A model generated the notes under the pieces. The model ran no database searches and had not been told where the DNA came from. It saw nothing but the letters and a program-made list of their open reading frames with translations. 17,305 bases of DNA from 13-2-20CM-68-14 sp046723355 (GTDB lineage Bacteria > Actinomycetota > Thermoleophilia > Gaiellales > Gaiellaceae). The stretch covers positions 1-17,305 of the forward strand of contig JBKOUJ010000003.1 of assembly GCA_046723355.1 (NCBI GenBank), written 5' to 3'. Made by a program: the position numbers and the translations under genes. Below, one piece after another: positions 13,957 through 17,305 of this stretch (positions within the stretch are counted from its first letter, which is position 1; each line of letters starts with the position of its first letter).

Positions 13957-14754
13957 GCGGCCGGTGGGCTTTACCGCCGTCAGGTAGGCCCCGCCCATCC
14001 TCCAGACGCCGCGGCCTGATTCGACGAGCGGGCGCAGGTGCTCCGAAAGCCGCTCGCGCTCCTGCGGCGTCAGCGCCTCGTCCATCGCCTGGGCTAGCGT
14101 CGGGATCTTCGGATTGCCGGAGCTGTTCAGAAACGCCTCCCACGGCTTCGGGTCGTGAGCGCGGATCTCGGCGTGGTAGTCGAGCTCGATCGGGAAGAAG
14201 CCGGCGTCCTCGGCCCAGCGGATCAGGTCGCGCTCGTCGAAGTCGAGCATCGGGTCGGTCTCGGGCTGGATCTCTCCGAAGACCTGCTCGACTCGCTCTG
14301 CGAGGTCCGTGACCCCATTGCCCGGATAACCCCAGAAACCCTGGCGCCGCTCGTGCATGCCGAAGCTGTTGATCGGCTCGAACAGCGAGACCCGACCGCT
14401 GCGCACAAGCACGCGGAAGAACTCGGCGAAGGCGCGCTCCTTCCCGCGGACGTAGATCAGCACCGACCGAGTCGAGACGACGTCGACGCTCGCGTCCGAG
14501 ATGCCCGCGAGGTCATCCGCGGACGCTTTGACGAAGCTGCACCGGTCCGAGAAGCCGAGCGCGTCGGCGGTCTCGCGGCAGAAGTCGAGCAAGTCGTCGG
14601 AAATGTCCGAGAAGACCACGTGGCCGGCACCGCGCTCGAGCGCGCCGAAGCCGATCAATCCCTCCCCGCAGCCGACGTCGAGGAGCCGCTCACCCGCAGC
14701 GACGCCCGCGCCGTCGAGGATCTTGTCGCGGACGCCGGCGAGCTTCTCGAGCAT
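13948..14754 (-). CDS. Class I SAM-dependent methyltransferase
   Basis: From ATG 14754 the protein has 268 aa. It shows a Rossmann methyltransferase fold: motif I LLDVGCGEGLIGFGALERG, an acidic end of strand 2 in VFSDISDD, an ASADDL segment, and DVVSTRSVLIYV as the motif IV region. FEPINSFG and DFDERDLIRWAEDAGF lie further on. The substrate is unknown. GGAGG lies 11 nt before this ATG, rather far. The same frame continues upstream for 28 codons to the ftsH TAA and reads RDIWAEWL...HRHGGDAE, which looks like the natural N-terminus of such proteins, yet it has no ATG, GTG or TTG. It lies immediately downstream of ftsH on the same strand and is probably co-transcribed. Confidence 0.85.
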   Translation of the reverse strand: MLEKLAGVRDKILDGAGVAAGERLLDVGCGEGLIGFGALERGAGHVVFSDISDDLLDFCRETADALGFSDRCSFVKASADDLAGISDASVDVVSTRSVLIYVRGKERAFAEFFRVLVRSGRVSLFEPINSFGMHERRQGFWGYPGNGVTDLAERVEQVFGEIQPETDPMLDFDERDLIRWAEDAGFFPIELDYHAEIRAHDPKPWEAFLNSSGNPKIPTLAQAMDEALTPQERERLSEHLRPLVESGRGVWRMGGAYLTAVKPTGRRD

Positions 14755-14838
14755 TTCCCGCCGGACCTCCGCGTCGCCGCCGTGGCGGTGCTGCGCAAGC
14801 CACTCGGCCCAGATGTCGCGCTTCGCGGTCGTGCCGGC
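14755..14838 (-). other. In-frame upstream extension of the methyltransferase without a standard start
   Basis: Between the ftsH TAA (14841-14839) and ATG 14754 the frame is open and protein-like (RDIWAEWL, HRHGGDAEVRRE). The only start-like codon at the expected place is ACG at 14832-14830, 6 nt after the ftsH stop. Use of ACG would give a 294-aa protein beginning (M)TAKRDIWAEW. A T-to-C change of an original ATG, real or by sequencing error, would also explain it. Confidence 0.5.
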
Positions 14839-16791
<1,953 letters not shown>

Positions 16792-16817
16792 GGAAGCTCT
16801 ATCGGCAGGGTACCAGG

Positions 16818-16841
16818 GGGCATGAGGGTCCCCTAATGCCC
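16818..16841. other. Hairpin in the hpt-ftsH gap
   Basis: GGGCAT (16818-16823) pairs with ATGCCC (16836-16841), with an inner GGG/CCC pairing. On the minus strand, an overlapping small GCCC-AAAC-GGGC hairpin directly follows the hpt stop. Neither has a U-tract after it. It may modulate readthrough from hpt into ftsH. Confidence 0.35.
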
Positions 16842-16848
16842 GTTTGGG

Positions 16849-17305
16849 CTAAAAACCCTCGGGCAAAGCGTCGTCGCTGAGCACGGCGACGTAGGGCAGG
16901 TTGCGATATCGCTCCCCGAAATCGAGCCCGTAGCCGATCACGAACCGGTTCGGGATCTCGAAGCCGACGTAGCGGACGGGTACCTCGATCTCGCGCCGCT
17001 CAGGCTTCGTCAGCAGCGCGCAGATCTCGAGCGTCGCCGGCTCGCGCGATTCGAGATTGCGCATCAGGTAAGAGAGCGTCAGGCCCGAGTCGATGATGTC
17101 CTCGACGACGAGCACGTGCCGGCCTTCGATGTTGATGTCGAGGTCCTTGAGGATCCGCACGACACCCGAGGAGTCGGTGCTCGCGCCGTAGCTCGAGATC
17201 GCCATGAAGTCGACCTCGCAGGGGATCGTCAGCTTCCGCATCAGGTCGGCCATGAAGAAGACCGCCCCCTTGAGGACGCCGATCAGGAGCAGGTCGCGGC
17301 CGGCG
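16849..17305 (-). CDS. hpt: Hypoxanthine phosphoribosyltransferase, N-terminus beyond window
   Basis: The frame enters at the right edge and gives GRDLLLIGVLKGAVFFMADLMRKL, so the internal ATG 17253 is not the true start; some 30 N-terminal residues lie outside. The enzyme salvages hypoxanthine and guanine by joining them to PRPP. The PRPP-binding loop VLVVEDIIDSGLT is intact, and the C-terminal VGFEIPNRFVIGYGLDFGERYRNLPYVAVL is typical of bacterial Hpt. It lies upstream of ftsH on the same strand, an arrangement common across Firmicutes and Actinobacteria, and usually follows tilS, which would be beyond the edge. Confidence 0.95.
   Translation of the reverse strand, partial: AGRDLLLIGVLKGAVFFMADLMRKLTIPCEVDFMAISSYGASTDSSGVVRILKDLDINIEGRHVLVVEDIIDSGLTLSYLMRNLESREPATLEICALLTKPERREIEVPVRYVGFEIPNRFVIGYGLDFGERYRNLPYVAVLSDDALPEGF

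Overview
The DNA is strongly GC-rich, with G or C at most third codon positions. It carries an actinobacterial marker (a DUF2469 protein) and lacks typical Streptomyces or Mycobacterium features. I infer a chromosomal segment from a deep-branching actinobacterium, perhaps the Thermoleophilia (Gaiellales/Solirubrobacterales). That placement is inference and was not tested by any search.

The backbone is a housekeeping block read mostly on the minus strand: hpt (cut by the right edge), ftsH, folP, folB, folK, coaX, greA, lysS, and the first 26 codons of clpC at the left edge. This order (hpt-ftsH ... fol genes ... coaX ... lysS ... clpC) resembles the region I know from Bacillus subtilis and, in part, Mycobacterium, so it looks like an old conserved neighbourhood. 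Extra genes sit in it, mostly on the plus strand: a nucleotide-sugar epimerase, an M19 dipeptidase, a secreted subtilisin-like protease wedged between folB and folK, and a two-gene heterodimeric ABC exporter. dusB is also on the plus strand. A methyltransferase follows ftsH on the minus strand.

Layout, left to right: clpC start and a control region with a tandem repeat (1-230); epimerase (+); lysS (-); M19 dipeptidase (+); the divergent greA (-)/dusB (+) pair, bounded at both gene ends by related structured hairpins; coaX (-); a small Arg-rich ORF (+); DUF2469 and folK (-); S8 protease (+); folB and folP (-); ABC exporter pair (+); methyltransferase, ftsH and hpt (-).

Four regulatory or structural signals stand out. 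(1) A pair of conserved hairpins with compensating base changes lies exactly at the greA and dusB stop codons. (2) The greA leader holds a terminator-like hairpin with seven Ts. (3) Many starts without a Shine-Dalgarno sequence have a TANNNT hexamer 6-10 nt upstream, as expected for leaderless or nearly leaderless mRNAs. (4) The methyltransferase reading frame continues upstream to the ftsH stop without any standard start codon. I see no tRNA, rRNA, CRISPR array or insertion sequence. No complete novel defence or mobile system is evident.
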